Shown: positions 1 to 11,497 of the stretch, in pieces
Layout: the number at the start of each line of letters is the position of its first letter
Numbering within the stretch: the stretch's first letter is position 1
Origin: Ascaphus truei
Lineage: Eukaryota; Chordata; Amphibia; Anura; Ascaphidae
Assembly (NCBI GenBank): GCA_036426205.1
Contig: CM071570.1
Coordinates: forward strand, 3,910,240 to 3,974,239
Reading direction: 5' to 3'
Length of the DNA stretch: 64,000 bases
Notes under the pieces: model-generated
Database searches by the model: none
What the model was told of the DNA's origin: nothing
What the model saw: the letters and a program-made list of their open reading frames with translations, nothing else
Program-made: the position numbers and the translations under genes

Positions 1-399
1 ATTGGGAGGGAGGGGCCACTACCTTCCCATAAGCAACTGAGACCAGCTGTACACAGTTAGCAAATACACAGATTCCCAACAAGCTCTGAGAAACCCCAAC
101 CATTACAACATAATAAATATATATGCATATAAGTGTCAAAAGGAGTGATAGTGGGCATGGCTAAATGTATACAGCAAAAAACAAAAATGCCCAAAGCTAC
201 TTCCAATGTGACAAAAATACACAGTGCAATACCTATATATCTCTTGTAAAAAGGGTCATACAATAAACAGAAATAGAAAAAATAACAATCAATTCAAAAC
301 AAGCATTTGCCAAAAAAATGCATTGTGTGTTACTGTATTTATCTGTACTCTAAAGAGGCACCGATCAATAAAATTACATACATTCAAGATTTATCTTAC
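1..399. other. Non-coding A/T-rich stretch, no gene seen
   Basis: Only short accidental ORFs occur here, with no recognisable domain. The text is A/T-rich with several polyadenylation-like AATAAA words. I could not pair it with any other repeat in the window. Confidence 0.5.
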
Positions 400-2240
400 A
401 TTTAGAATTCTTCGCCCTCCGAATCCCGGCATATCAGGAAGCTCTCAACCCGTGACATCATCCGCTGTCATCTCCGTGATGATCAGCATCAGTTAAAAAA
501 AATCTTCTTTCTTCCATCTTCTTTTCTTATTTCCTTCTTTTCTTCCATCTTCTTTCTTTGTAATCTAATGTGCCCCATGAAAAATCGAAAACGTATGTTG
601 ACTCGTCAGCATCTTAAGCTAAAATGAGACTGAACAGGCCTTATACTGAATAAGGCTTGTGACATCACATTTTAGGGTCAGATGGTACAGGTTCAATCCG
701 ATTGGATGCTGTATCATGTGACAGGCTTTAAAAAAAATAAGAGTATGATGTCATCTCCAAGGGAGATACTTCACATCCTTAAAACCACATGGCTGATATC
801 ACGGTACTACAGCCAATGGGATTGAAGACAATACCATTGGTTCCTGTACCATGTGATATGTTCCATTTTTTAACAAAGGATGTGACATCACTTTAAGGGA
901 TTACTGTATGTCACATCCATAACAAAATAAAAATAAATTTAAAAAGACTGTAACATGTGTGGCAGGACGGCCTCGCGGCGGGGTCAGTAATACGCTAGAC
1001 ACGATGGGAAACTTTAAACACTAGTGGTTTATTAGCCACAACCAAAATAAGTACGGGTGCACTGTCCCTTTAAGAAACTACTTTCTTGAAAATTAATGCC
1101 TAGTCCCGTTAGGGACACTGACTCACTTCTTGAGCCCTTACTAACAGGACAGCCAGCTAATCTGGTCATGCCCAAAACATGCTACACAAAGGATAACCGA
1201 TACATATAAGAATAAAGTCTTATCTGTTTTGCCGCTCCAGTAGCAAACAGGAACACGGTTCCGGGGAGCAGGCTGTGTGGAGCCTCGCAGCGATCTTGAT
1301 CTTTATCCTGGGTTGGGGTCCCAGCTGGTCCCAGCAGCCTAGCTCCTCGCAGGACTGGGGGACCAGAGCAACAGCAACTGCTTCCCAGCCGGGAGAGTTC
1401 TCTCCACCTTCCTGTGGAAAAACAATCTCACTGTGTGTGTGTCACTTCCTGCTTTTAAACCTGCAGTCTCTCAGGCCTCCTGCTTAATTAGGCTGCAGGT
1501 GTGCTTCTTTCTATCTGAGGAGATTAACACTCTGTGAACTGGCTGCAGCGTCTCTCCATTCACTATTCCAGCCTACTGAGTCAGTGACTCTGTCACACAT
1601 GATACAGCGTCCAATCGGATTGGACCTGTACCATCTGACCCTAAAATGTGACGTCACCGGCCTTATGTAAGTCCTGTTTCGTCTCATTTTAGCTTAATAC
1701 AGGCATACCCTGGTTTAAGGACACTCACTTTAAGTACACTCGCGAGTAAGTACATATCGCCCAATTGGCAAATGGCAGCTCATGCATGCGCCTGTCATCA
1801 CGTCCTGAACAGCAGTACCGGCTCCCTACCTGCACCGAAGCTGTGCGCAAGCGGGGAGACTATAGAGCCTGTTACAAATGTGTTATTTACATTAGTTATG
1901 CATGTATATGAAGATTGCAGTACAGTACATGCATCGATAAGTGGAAAAAAAGGTAGTGCTTCACTTTAAGTACATTTTCGCTTTACATACATGCTCCGGT
2001 CCCATTGCGTACGTTAATGCGGGTTATGCCTGTATGCCGATGAGTCAACATCCGTTTTTGATTTAACATGGGGAATGGATTACAAGGAAAGATGATTCAA
2101 GATGGCAGAAAACAATTACAGAAGATGAAAGAAGATGGAAAAAATTATGCTGATCGTCACCGAGGATGGCTGCGAATGATGTCTTTGGTTGAGAGCTTCC
2201 TGATACGCCTAAATTCTGAGGGTGAAGACTTCCAAAGGTA
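400..2240. repeat. Fold-back element A (long inverted repeat, split by an LTR)
   Basis: The left arm (about 400-955) and right arm (about 1600-2235) are reverse complements. For example CTTCGCCCTC at 410-419 pairs with GAGGGTGAAG at 2217-2226, and the segment around 612-720 pairs with 1600-1690. The arms carry pyrimidine tracts (CTTCTTTCTTCC on the left) and TGACATCA/TGACGTCA-like words. The same plan, with related sequence (CCTCCGA.TCCCGG, AGGAAGCTC), recurs in the giant palindrome at 52.7-55.3 kb, so both belong to one non-coding family. A 640-bp LTR has landed close to the symmetry centre. No transposase is encoded. Confidence 0.75.
958..1597 (-). mobile_element. Solo LTR (TGTG...CACA) inside fold-back element A
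   Basis: The segment starts TGTGGCAGG and ends CTGTCACA. It is flanked by CATG at 954-957 and 1598-1601; a 5-bp ACATG reading is also possible because of sequence ambiguity. Removing it restores the inverted-repeat element. An AATAAA word on the minus strand (TTTATT at about 1028) suggests minus orientation. The segment at 17,430-17,560 shares the GCGG.GGGTCAGT, GTGGTT and CACTGT.CCTTTAAG words and is probably a related LTR. No internal retroelement genes are attached, so this is a solo LTR formed by recombination (inference). Confidence 0.65.
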
Positions 2241-2659
2241 CTGTAAGACAAATATTGAATGTATGTACAGTAATGGTCTTTTTTCAGGTTTTTTTATTTA
2301 ATTTCTTTTTTTTAATTTTTTTATTGCCCATTTACTGCTAATGTATTAATCTGTGTCCGTTTAGGGTAAACATTAATACAGTGATAGCCAATGCATTGTT
2401 GGGCAAATTCTTGCTTTCTATTGAGTGTTATTTTTTTAATTTCAGTTTATTGTTTATAATACTGTACATTGTTTGTCATTTTCATGGCTTGGTTTTATTA
2501 TTGTTTCCGATAGTTTAGTGTTTTTAATGAATTATTTTATGGGTTGGCTCCTGCTTTCAATTGGTGGTGATAGATAGGAGAATAAACTCCCGAATACCGT
2601 GCTCAGCTAGGTGGGAATCTTTGCAAAGATTATATGCAGATATTGTATGAAGATAATGT
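2241..2659. repeat. T-rich outer arm of the fold-back family
   Basis: This T-rich stretch continues past the pairing arm of element A. It shares the arrangement TATTAATCTGT...TTTAGGGTA...TTAATAC with 54,640-54,680 of the giant palindrome, which supports family membership. No coding potential was seen. Confidence 0.5.
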
Positions 2660-3190
2660 TCTAATATCCAGGAGGGAACAATCTTCTATGGTATGTATAC
2701 CGTTTAATCCATGAGATTAACCCCTTCCTGTGTCTGCGGGACCTGTATCTCCAGGTGAAGTCAGTAATGAATATCTGACTACCTGAGAACAATGTATAGT
2801 CCCCTAGGAAGCATATGGGTACATAAGGATTAGCCCCCAGCCGTTGTGAACAGACTGGGGTACTCACGGTTGTAGAGGTGGATGTTCCTTCAGCGTGCGT
2901 CACGCTAATGATCAGCATATGTTGAAATCCTCAAAGAGGTAGGAGCGGAGCACAGCGGAATGGATGCAGGGGCTGAACACCAGGGTAAGTAAAAATCCTT
3001 TATTCCACGATCAACATCATGGTGGTGGATAGACAAACTTCTCTTACGCGTTTCAGGCTTTCGCCCTTTGTCAAAGAGGTTCTCGTATGGACCCCCAAAC
3101 ACCTGTGGGAACCACCTGGGGGCCTCCAGACACCCATGGGATTCACCCATGGGCCCCTAGACACCAACAGGAACCACCTGATGTGATGGT
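2660..3190 (-). mobile_element. Penelope-like element terminal-repeat remnant
   Basis: On the minus strand this holds the GAAACGCGTA hallmark found at the ends of the other PLEs in the window (13.37, 22.58, 25.30 and 62.80 kb), preceded by a small stem-loop. An open but unrecognised leader follows. There is no reverse transcriptase or GIY-YIG sequence, so only the pseudo-LTR portion survives. The last 100 bases merge into a G/C-rich GGGACCACCTGGGG-type repeat also seen at 7,333-7,450 and 29,870-30,245. Confidence 0.5.
3041..3078 (-). ncRNA. Degenerate type-I hammerhead ribozyme motif
   Basis: Read on the minus strand, stem I is CTCTT/AAGAG. The core strand is TTGACAA (canonical CTGANGA), stem II is AGGGC-GAAA-GCCT, then GAAAC and GCGTA. 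The mutated core suggests it is inactive. Minimal type-I hammerheads with a very short helix III are known from Penelope-like elements. Confidence 0.45.
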
Positions 3191-3224
3191 GAAGGAGTTA
3201 ACCAGGCTCATCAATAAAGGTTAA

Positions 3225-5490
3225 GCCCACTTGGTTAACCCTGACCCGTGTGTTGGGGTCCTAGAGTGCCAGCTCTGGGACCCATATGTAAAAACATACA
3301 TTGCTGAGACTGTGTGGAACTTTTGCGACATTAAAGATCTATTTGTCTTTTACCTTTACTTGGGTGCTGGGATCGGGAGATTTCTAGGCTGTAAGTTTCA
3401 GTGTAGGTTTGTTGGAGAAAGTCTTTTCAGAATGTGGCTATGTATCGGGGTTCCAGAGTTATGGGATACCCCAAAAGTTGTATTCGGGAATTGAATGAGG
3501 TTCTCGAATACAGCCAAGCACATTACTGTGCCAAACTCTGACTCTGAAAGCACTATTAGAACTCACCGCCAGGATCCCTGCTGCAGCACCATCCAGACAA
3601 GGTAAATGGGTATGAAGGGGATAAACTATATCTGCAGCTATACACAGAGTCCCTAATGTAGCAAGGGTTATTTTTCTAAAGTGTGCCAAGAATGAGGCTA
3701 GTGAATGTAGGTGATTTATAAACTCACTCCATCCCTGACACCAGAATAGGAACGTACATCTTTTAGCACACAGAAAACAGAACACAATATATTTTATTAA
3801 ATGGTTATATTTTTAATAGGTATATATATTGATAACCTGTATATGAACTGAGGTATTTCCAAGTCGTGGATTCTGGAAAACCCAGATGGCTACCAAGCTT
3901 GGTGCCTCTATGTCTGTGCGGAGTCTGTACTTGAAAGCCTCAGGGATGCCAAGGTGTTAGAACAGGAGGGGTACTGCAGTTCTGCGTGAGTAACTACATC
4001 CTGGGCTTACATAAGGCTATCCGGCAACCATTTGCCAGAACCCAGATTCTTTGGAGCCTGAGCAGTGGGTGGGCTAAGTATGCAAAAAGGCAGAGGTGTC
4101 AGGTTGGCGCATGCCCCTTTACAGACTGAGAAAATGTGCCCTCCTTGCTTTACAATACCGGCAAATCGGTGATTGGCTGGCAGGAGAATTCCCACACTCT
4201 GATAGGCTGCACAAGTTAGTGAATGAGAGCCTGCAGCAAATCCGGAGCGCAGATTCCAAGCACCAAACCAACAACAGCAAATTCAAGGATGCTCTGGACT
4301 GAATAGATGCAAGCCGGCTTCAAGGATTTTGAACTCAGAAAAGTTTCTAAGTCCCGCTTTTGAGAATGTAGCGGCCGCGTCTGGCATTGCATGCCGAAAT
4401 CAGTTCCAGGACATTTGTGAGTAACTACTGGTAAAGGAAAAGTGCTCCTAAAGAGGTATTTTTGTGAATTTCGTTCCGAGCATAGATTTATTCGTTAGCC
4501 ATGTTCTCATGAGTGAGATTCTCGGAAACAGCTAAGCACATTGCTACGCCAAACTCTGACTCTGAAGGGGCTTTTACGACTTGCCGCCAGGATCCCTGCT
4601 GCAGCATCATACAGACAAGGTAAATGGGTATGAAGGGGTTAAACTGTATCTGCAGCTATACAGGGAGTCCCTAGTGTAGTAGGGGTTCCCAAGTATAGCA
4701 CAGGTACCCAGATCATGCCCAGGTGACCTGAACCTAGTGTTGGGGTTCAGGGGGATGCTCCAGCTAAGTGATAAAGCTGAGCATGATTGTAGTGTCTAAA
4801 AGTTTTAAAAGTTATTTTTCTAAAATGTGCCAATAATGAGGATAGTGAATGTAGGTGAATTATACACTCACTCCATGCCTGACACCAGTATAGGAATGTA
4901 CATATTTTAGCACACAGAAGACAGGACACAATATATTTTATTAATTGGTTATATTTTTAATAGGTATATATTGCTAACCTGTAACCACATTCTGGGCTAA
5001 CACAAGGCTATCCGGCAACCATTTGCCAGATCCCAGACTCTGTGGAGCCTGGGCAGCGGGTGGGCTCAGTATGCAAAGAGGCAGAGATGCTAGGTTGGAG
5101 CATGCCCCTTTACAGACTGAGAAAAGGTGCCCTCCCGGCTTTACAATACCAGCAAATCGGATGGATTCCCACACTCTGATAGGCTGTACAGGTTAGTGAA
5201 TGAGATCTTGAAAGCCTTAAGAGAGCTTGCAGCCAATCAGGAGCGCAGATTCCAAGCGCCAAACTAACAGCGGCAAATTCAAAGATTCCCTGGACTGAAT
5301 AGACGCGAGCCAGCTTCAAGGATTTTAAACTCAGGAAAGTTTCTAAGTCCCGCTTTTGAGAATGTAGCAGTCGCGTCTGGCATTGCATGCCGAAATCAGT
5401 TCCAGGACTTTTGTGAGTAACTACCGGTCATGGAAAAGAGCTCATAAAGAGGTCATGTTTGCGAATTTCGTTCCGAGGATAGATTTATTC
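3225..5490 (+). repeat. Tandemly duplicated LTR-like block (about 1 kb, two copies)
   Basis: Two head-to-tail copies, about 3,490-4,500 and 4,510-5,490, share long matches. Both contain AGCACATT..T.CGCCAAACTC-type text, ATATTTTATTAA.TGGTTA, GGCTATCCGGCAACCATT and GAATTTCGTTCCGAG. The 3' part recurs at 20,750-21,000, and the 5' part recurs inverted at 47,090-47,490. This marks an LTR family whose end reads GGTCTCCCGTGACA (intact at about 21,138-21,151). Coding remnants were not recognised. The duplication may be two LTRs with the internal part lost, or an unequal-exchange tandem. Confidence 0.6.
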
Positions 5491-5499
5491 GTTTGCCCC

Positions 5500-6380
5500 G
5501 TTCCCAATATCACGGTAGACAGAACTTTTAACACCAAAATTACCCGAATCCTTTGACTGAGTAATACAAGAGATAAAATAAATTGTGAATGAACACACAC
5601 ACAATAGCTTACAAAACACTTGAAATACACTTACTTGGATGAGGCAAAACGAAATCTTCTACTTCCAAAACAAAATCTTTAGAAATAGTGTCTCTAGGCA
5701 AAATTTCCCAGGAGCGGAAGTTGTGCGCAAACAAAGACGAAAACAGTGTTTAGCTATTGGCGCGCTCAACCACTGTTTCTCCGCAAAGAGCTGCTTTCCT
5801 CGTTCTACCGCCGTAGAATTGGTTCTGAATTCCTTAGTTCTTACGAACTACTGAAGCTTGTACAAATCTTAGTTGCAATGTTAAATCTTTTTACAGAATG
5901 AAACTTTCACTACATGATGAATCTGACTCCCAATCGGCTGCAGGGATTCTTATACAGTAGAAAACCCCTATCTGTAACCTCTGCGGCCAAACTCTGCGTG
6001 GGAACTAATATTCCCACCTATCCCAGAGTTGCCCATACTTGGCAAACCTGGAAGAGGGGCTTCTAAGTTTGCCATGTGCATGCGCGGACCTCACACCTCT
6101 GCCGCTTAGCATACTAGAGCCCTCCCTTACCTGGCAACATTTTGTCTGAGCTGGCCTGACATCTGGCCCATTTGCCCGGACATTTACTAAGGTGGGGATA
6201 CTTGTATTACCCCTCCACACGTCACACTTTATTTGGCTAAATATTTTCAACTACAGACTTTTTCAGACACTGTGGAAACAAACCAGTTGGGTGTCTTAGA
6301 AGTCTGAGTTACATATACATTGCTCACCTCACAGGAATTTCCTGCTATACACTTCTAAAGTACCGTAATCACAACTTAAG
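5500..6380 (-). repeat. LTR of the same family, opposite orientation
   Basis: Starting near TCACGGTAGAC (about 5,511), the layout parallels 25,566-26,410: an A/T-rich AAATAAATTGT stretch, an acceptor-like run of CACTTACT, then a purine-rich GC segment ending in a CCCACCTATCCCAGAGTTGCC block (about 6,014) that has a close match at about 26,127. No coding sequence. Confidence 0.45.
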
Positions 6381-7189
6381 TGTTTTCCTCTGTTCCGGCC
6401 TCCTGAATGAAAATCCCCTTATGCCTGTAATGTTGGAACAATTAAAATAGGGGGACTTTCATTCATCAATTTTTATATAACTTTATATAAATTGCGCTTT
6501 AACCATTTTCATTATCCCAGCAGTTCTCAGAGTGAATCTCAGCGTGCTAGAACCTTCCTAGCAGAAGTTAGCTAAAAGACGTGTTGTTGGCTGCTGGGTT
6601 TTAAAACCATTTTTCCTTTGCCCGGCTACAGGGAAACACTGCTATAGTAATACATTTCATAATAGAAATAACATTATTCTTGCCACCTTATACCTGGTGG
6701 GAGATACACTGAACCCCAACCTGGGTTCTGTTTTTTTTGGGTATATCCCGGGGGACTGTGAATGTGATTCCTTCCCCTGCCCGGTCTTACTGTTCTGGTC
6801 TTTGCTGAAGCAGGGAGATTTGGCGGTGACTGCAAACTGCATTCTAGGGAGGATTTTTTCCGGTGGTCTGTGTTCCTCATGTCCTCTGGAATCTGGGGGG
6901 GATTCCGGAGTACATGTTTCGGTGTAACCAGCAACACTGGCCACCTTCTATCCAAACAAACCCTGACAACATTTTTCCGTAAAATCACCCGTGAAGCTCA
7001 CGCCCTGCACCTGTCCGCTGGTTGGCACTCCTGGAACAGAAAAATGCACATACATCTTTATAACAAATGCAGTTACATGCCATGATTGGGTTGAAGTGCT
7101 GACAATCACAACTCCCCAATATGGCTTAGGGGCACCCTGCCTGGCAAAATACCTTTATTTACTGGCCTGGGTAGCTCTTCACCGTCACA
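6381..7189. other. No gene recognised
   Basis: Overlapping short ORFs at 6,657-6,988 have no recognisable motif and low-complexity composition. I see no splice-bounded exon and no repeat partner in the window. Confidence 0.35.
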
Positions 7190-7332
7190 CCCAGTAAGTG
7201 TGTTAACCTTGTAAATTGTGTTACATTGTGTGTCTTTTCGTGAAATAAATGACAATTTATTTTACCTCCTTGTTTCGCTCAATCAATGATCCCGGTATAA
7301 AATGGTGTTAATAAACCTTGTCAACCGTGACA
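7190..7332 (+). repeat. LTR tail fragment ending CCGTGACA
   Basis: It matches 21,006-21,151: GTAAGTGTGTTAACC.TGTA, AATTTATTTT.CCTCCTTG, CAATCAATGAT and a terminal CCGTGACA. It carries an AATAAA polyadenylation-type word at about 7,243. Confidence 0.6.
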
Positions 7333-7515
7333 CATGAGGGCCCCAGAAACCAGTGGGGCCCACCTGAGGACACCCAGACATCCACAGGGACCACCTGGGG
7401 ACCCATTGGGGCCCCCAGACACCTGCGGGGACTACCCAGAGACACTTGCCAGCCTCTGGAATCAATCATGTGTATTAAAAAAATTATGGTTTTATGGGGG
7501 GGGGGGGGGGGGGGC
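7333..7515. repeat. G/C-rich minisatellite-like tract and poly-G run
   Basis: Imperfect units of the type CCAGACA.C...GGGACCACCTGGGGACCC repeat about three times to 7,450. A run of about 20 G follows at 7,495-7,514. Related tracts occur at 3,085-3,180, 29,870-30,245 and 49,075-49,130. The ORFs through it on both strands are compositional. Confidence 0.6.
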
Positions 7516-8108
7516 AAGGGGGTGGGTTGTGTATTTGTGGGTAGTACATATTGTAATGTTTATTGGAGGCAGAGGGGGTAAATGAAGGGCCAAGTACCTG
7601 CTTCACTCACCCCCTGCCCCCAATAAAGCTGCTGTTGTTCTTTTACCCCTTCATTACCTTAGCGGTTAGACGCAAAGGTAATTAAGTTGACTGTTAATGC
7701 ATTTTCATCCTTAGTGACACTTTACTCTGGATTGTTAGATACAATAACAGTTGTAGTTATGCCACAAAATAGTAGTGGATGCTGCAAATTCAACAGGCAG
7801 CAATCTGCTATCTGTAACTGCTATCGTGGAAATACCCCAGTGTGCGTTGACTCTTTGTAATGTGGTAAAAGTTTAGAGAAAGTAAATCTTGGAAATACTG
7901 TATACACAATTCACGGTCATTTAAAACAACCAATGAAAGGGTGCAGAAAAATGTAAGCGGACGCATTTATTGGACACTCCATCATTAGCAAATTAAGCAT
8001 TATGAGGCTAAAGCATTTCACTCACTCTTCAAAGTTCAGTTCTTTTAGTGCAAATGTCTAATGAAGAATAATTTTAATTGTTTTTGAAGAGCACAGCAAA
8101 TACAGCAC
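7516..8108. other. Intergenic, with a decayed AAGGGG-hairpin
   Basis: Around 7,635-7,690 is a decayed copy of the palindrome ACCTTAGCGGTTAGCCGCTA that occurs about 15 times in the window. The remainder shows no coding or structural signal. Confidence 0.45.
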
Positions 8109-8520
8109 TAACATAGTTACATAGTTACATAGTAGATAAGGTTGAAAAAAGATGTAGGTCCATCAAGTTCAACCTATGCTAAATTTGCACAACAGATACT
8201 TTATCCTAAATCTATACTTACTTATTTATCCAGAGGAAGGCAAACAAAAAACCCCTTTAAGGGGAAAAATTAATTCCTTCCTGACTCCAAGAATTGGCAA
8301 TCGGATTAATCCCTGGATCAACATATTTCCCATGTATACTTCTTTGGTATATCCCTGTATACCTTTCCTATCCAAAAAGATGTCCAACCTTTTTTTGAAC
8401 AAATCTATTGTATTTGCCATCACAGTCTCCATGGGTAATGAATTCCACATTTTAACGCAGAAGAATAAATGGGACTGGTCAATTGGATTGTTCCTCCAGA
8501 ACAATCAGTAGGGAATGTAA
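8109..8520 (-). pseudogene. CR1-type LINE, 3' end only
   Basis: On the minus strand 8,504-8,226 translates to the C-terminal CR1 signature (WNSLPMETVMANTIDLFKKRLD). The 3' tail of 8-bp ACATAGTT repeats (8,112-8,132) is typical of CR1 3' ends. The copy is severely 5'-truncated, as usual for LINEs. A second, longer copy lies at 8,856-10,090. Confidence 0.85.
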
Positions 8521-8855
8521 GGTTAAAAATTGTCTCTGTTCCCCTCAGGGATTGATAAGGTTAAAAATGGAATTCGCTAGCTTTGTTTTTTCTCATTGAC
8601 CAAAAATGTAAATAGCTTTGGGACCAGCTGTCTTGTGCCTGTTTTGAAGCAAGACCAACCAAAGCCTTATATGACCGCACTAAATAGCTGTTGCTCAGCA
8701 GTTTGAAGGTTTACGTAAAGGCATTGTAAAGGTTACATGTAAATGTAGATGTGTGATCCATATTTGTAACAGATGACAACGGTTTTTCTGTCCTTGCCTT
8801 ATGTATAAAAAGATCGCACCGTCCACCTAATAAATCAGTCATGAGAAATCGGTAT
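8521..8855. other. Spacer between two CR1 fragments, no gene seen
   Basis: No ORF or repeat partner was recognised. Confidence 0.4.
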
Positions 8856-10090
8856 CATAGTTACATAGTTACATAGTTACATAGTTACATAGTAGATGAG
8901 GTTCAAAAAGGACATACGTCCATCAAGTTCAACCTCTGCTAAATTTAGACAACAGATACTTTATCCTTTATCTATACTTACTTATTGATCCAGAGGAAGG
9001 CAAAAAAAAAAAACCCCCAGAGTCATACAGTATAATCCAATGATGTCTCATAAGGGGAAAAATAAATTCCTTCCTGACTCCAAGAATTGGCAATCGGATT
9101 AATACCTGGATCAACATCCTTCCCATGTATACTTATTTGGTATATCCCTGTATACCTTTCCCATCAAAAAAGATGTCCAACCTTTTCTTGAACAAATTTA
9201 TTGTATCTGCCATCACAGTCTCCATGGGTAATGAATTCCACATTTTAACCGCCCTTACTGTAAAGAACCCTTTCCTTTGTTGCTGGGGAAATCTCCTTTC
9301 CTCCAGCCTTAAGGGATGGCCCGAGTCCTTTGTACTGCCCGTGGGATTAATAGTTCTTTTGAAAGCTCCTTGTATTGTTCCTGAATATATTTGTATATAG
9401 TTATTATATCCCCTCTTAGACGCCTCTTTTCTAATGTAAATAAATCTAATTTAGCTAGCCTCATCTCCTCATAAATTAGAATGTCCACCCCCTTTATTAA
9501 TTTGGTGGCTCTTTTCTGCACTCTCACTAGTTCCTTAATCCTTTTCTTAGGATTGGTGTCCAAAATTGGACTCCATATTCAAGGTGTGCTGTTACTAATG
9601 CTTTGTAAAGGGGCATAATTATGTTTACTTCCCTTCCATCCATTGCCCGTTTGATGCAAGATAAGATCTTGGTTGCCTTTGCAGCTACTGCATGACATTG
9701 GGCACTATTGCTAAGCCTGCTGTCTACAAGCACTCCTAAATCCTTCTCCATCAAGGATTCCCCAAATATATCTCCATTTAATTTGTAAGTCGCCTTTTTA
9801 TTCTTGCATCCCAAATGCATAACCTTACATTTATCTGTATTAAACCTCATCTGCCATTTACAGTACCTGCCCACGTTTCCAGTCTCTCCAAGTCCTTCTG
9901 AAGAGAAATTACATCCTGCTCTGCTTCTATTACCTTACACAATTTAGTATAATCAGCAAAGATGGAGACTTTGCTCTCGATCCCAACCTCAATATCATTA
10001 ATAAACAAGTTAAAAAGCAGGGGTCCCAGTACCGATCCCTGAGGTACTCCACTCACGACTTTAGCCCAACCTGAAAAAGTTCCATTTATG
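8856..10090 (-). pseudogene. CR1-type LINE, C-terminal reverse transcriptase and 3' end
   Basis: Reading leftwards from 10,056 the frames give GVPQGSVLGPLLFNLFINDI (RT block 4), FADYTKL (active-site box; canonical F/YADD has decayed to ADY), RFNTDKCKVMHLG, EKDLGVLVDSRL, then LEKRRLRGDIITIYKY near the C-terminus (9,445-9,400). At least two frames are needed, so it is broken. The 3' tail of tandem ACATAGTT units (8,858-8,893) marks the terminus. It lacks ORF1, the endonuclease and the front of RT, so it is a 5'-truncated insertion. Confidence 0.9.
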
Positions 10091-10807
10091 ACATGGTGGT
10101 GTGATTAGACGCAGGCCCACTGAGCCTTTGGATTAAGAACAAAATTGCAATATGCAGAAGGTTAACGACCCAGTGGTGAGAGGGGGTTGTTAGGATAGGG
10201 TGACTCAGCCGATTGACGCTTGGCTAGGGAGGGATTAAAAACTCTGGAGGTGTGTGGCTGAAATAGTTAGCAGCACTGTCATTTCAAAAGGCAGTTTATC
10301 ATAATAATTTGATGAATAAACCCCCAAAGACAAGCCCCAAATACAGTACATAAAAAGCAAGTCACTTTAACTCCCTGTGCCCCATGCACCAAAAACAAAC
10401 AGATTTTATATACAGTACAGTATATATACTGTATACTGTATTATAAATTAATATTCATACAGTGTAAACGTCCATTTTTCAGGTATCTCCATGTTTTACA
10501 AATGTTTTGTAGATGTTTCTCCGATTTCAATGTGGCAGAAGAATTTAATAAAGGCTGCAGTACTGTATGTATTATTGTGTGTTGATGGTTATAATTGCTG
10601 TGCACTTGAAATGTTTCAACATTGTACAGTATTTGTAAATAAATGTTTTTTTACTGACTCCACAATAAAAGAACATGTTGAATTATCTCCCATTGTTTCC
10701 ATTTGCTCCTTTGTCAGTGTAACAAATGTAGAGGCTTACTGCACTGTTTTTTTACTGCCAGACCGCACAGCCGCAAGATCTGCAACATTGTAAAAAAAGA
10801 GCAATGA
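10091..10807. other. Non-coding, 3'UTR-like A/T-rich stretch
   Basis: This is rich in TACAGTA/TACTGTA palindromic words (10,415-10,440) with AATAAA words at about 10,638 and 10,664. The open frame at 10,491-10,793 has no recognised domain. It could be untranslated sequence of an element bounded by the direct repeats that follow. Confidence 0.35.
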
Positions 10808-10903
10808 GCGCCCAATTGGCGTAGGAACTCGGTCAATTGGCGTTGGAACTTCTGTTCTAGGGCACCTAGAAATAAAATTATTTTTGCCCCCAGATGTTAG
10901 GAA
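10808..10903 (+). repeat. Direct repeat, left copy (CAATTGGCG... unit)
   Basis: CCAATTGGCGTAGGAAC is followed by a second CAATTGGCG and a block TTCTGTTCTAGGGCACCTAG with GCCCCCAGATGTTAGG. The same arrangement recurs at 14,103-14,216. Removing the PLE between them leaves the copies about 0.57 kb apart. They could be terminal or subterminal repeats of an older element. Confidence 0.7.
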
Positions 10904-11268
10904 CCCCCTCACTTGACCCCAACAGGGTCCGAGCAGTAATGGCGGCGAGAAAGGGTCACGCCGCCGAGGAGGGTCCTACCATTGAGCGTAACGGCGGACA
11001 AAGCTTTGAACCGGCTAAGTCAGAATGAGCAGAAACCTGGAACCCACAAGTCCGGTTCTGTTCAACCTAGAGGGCCTAGATTCGGTCACCATGTAGTCCT
11101 AGTTGCGGCAGGATTGCATGGCAAATTGCAACCTTCTCGTGGCAACAGAACAGAGTCAGGGTAATGTTAAAGTTCAGGTTTCTGCCATTGACTTGCATGG
11201 CAGAAAAAAAGCCACTTTGGTAATGTGTATTTTTGGATCTCCGGTTCCGGGGGTTGTGCAAAGCTGAT
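10904..11268. other. Interior of the direct-repeat block, no gene recognised
   Basis: G/C-rich with CpG words (GGCGGCGAGAAAGGGTCACG). A palindromic pair TTTCTGCCAT/ATGGCAGAAA lies at about 11,179-11,204. The PLE target site duplication starts at its right edge (11,269). Confidence 0.4.
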
Positions 11269-11497
11269 ATTTAGCCACTATGTAGGAAAGGCCAGGGGAG
11301 CATCATTACCTATAGGAAAAACAAACAATCTACCATAGTGCAAAAACGTAATAATAAAATACACTCTAAATGGCAGAGCTCTCATGAGAGCATGCAATGC
11401 TAGATGGTAAAAAACTTCATCCACAGACTAGCAAAGATAAGGAGCAAAAATAGGAGGTACGTGAGTCCATAACAGAGACACAGAGCCAAAAAATAAA

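Noticed and set aside
6657..6988. Two overlapping minus-strand ORFs near 100 codons
   Set aside because: No motif, no repeat partner and mutually overlapping frames; nothing supports translation.
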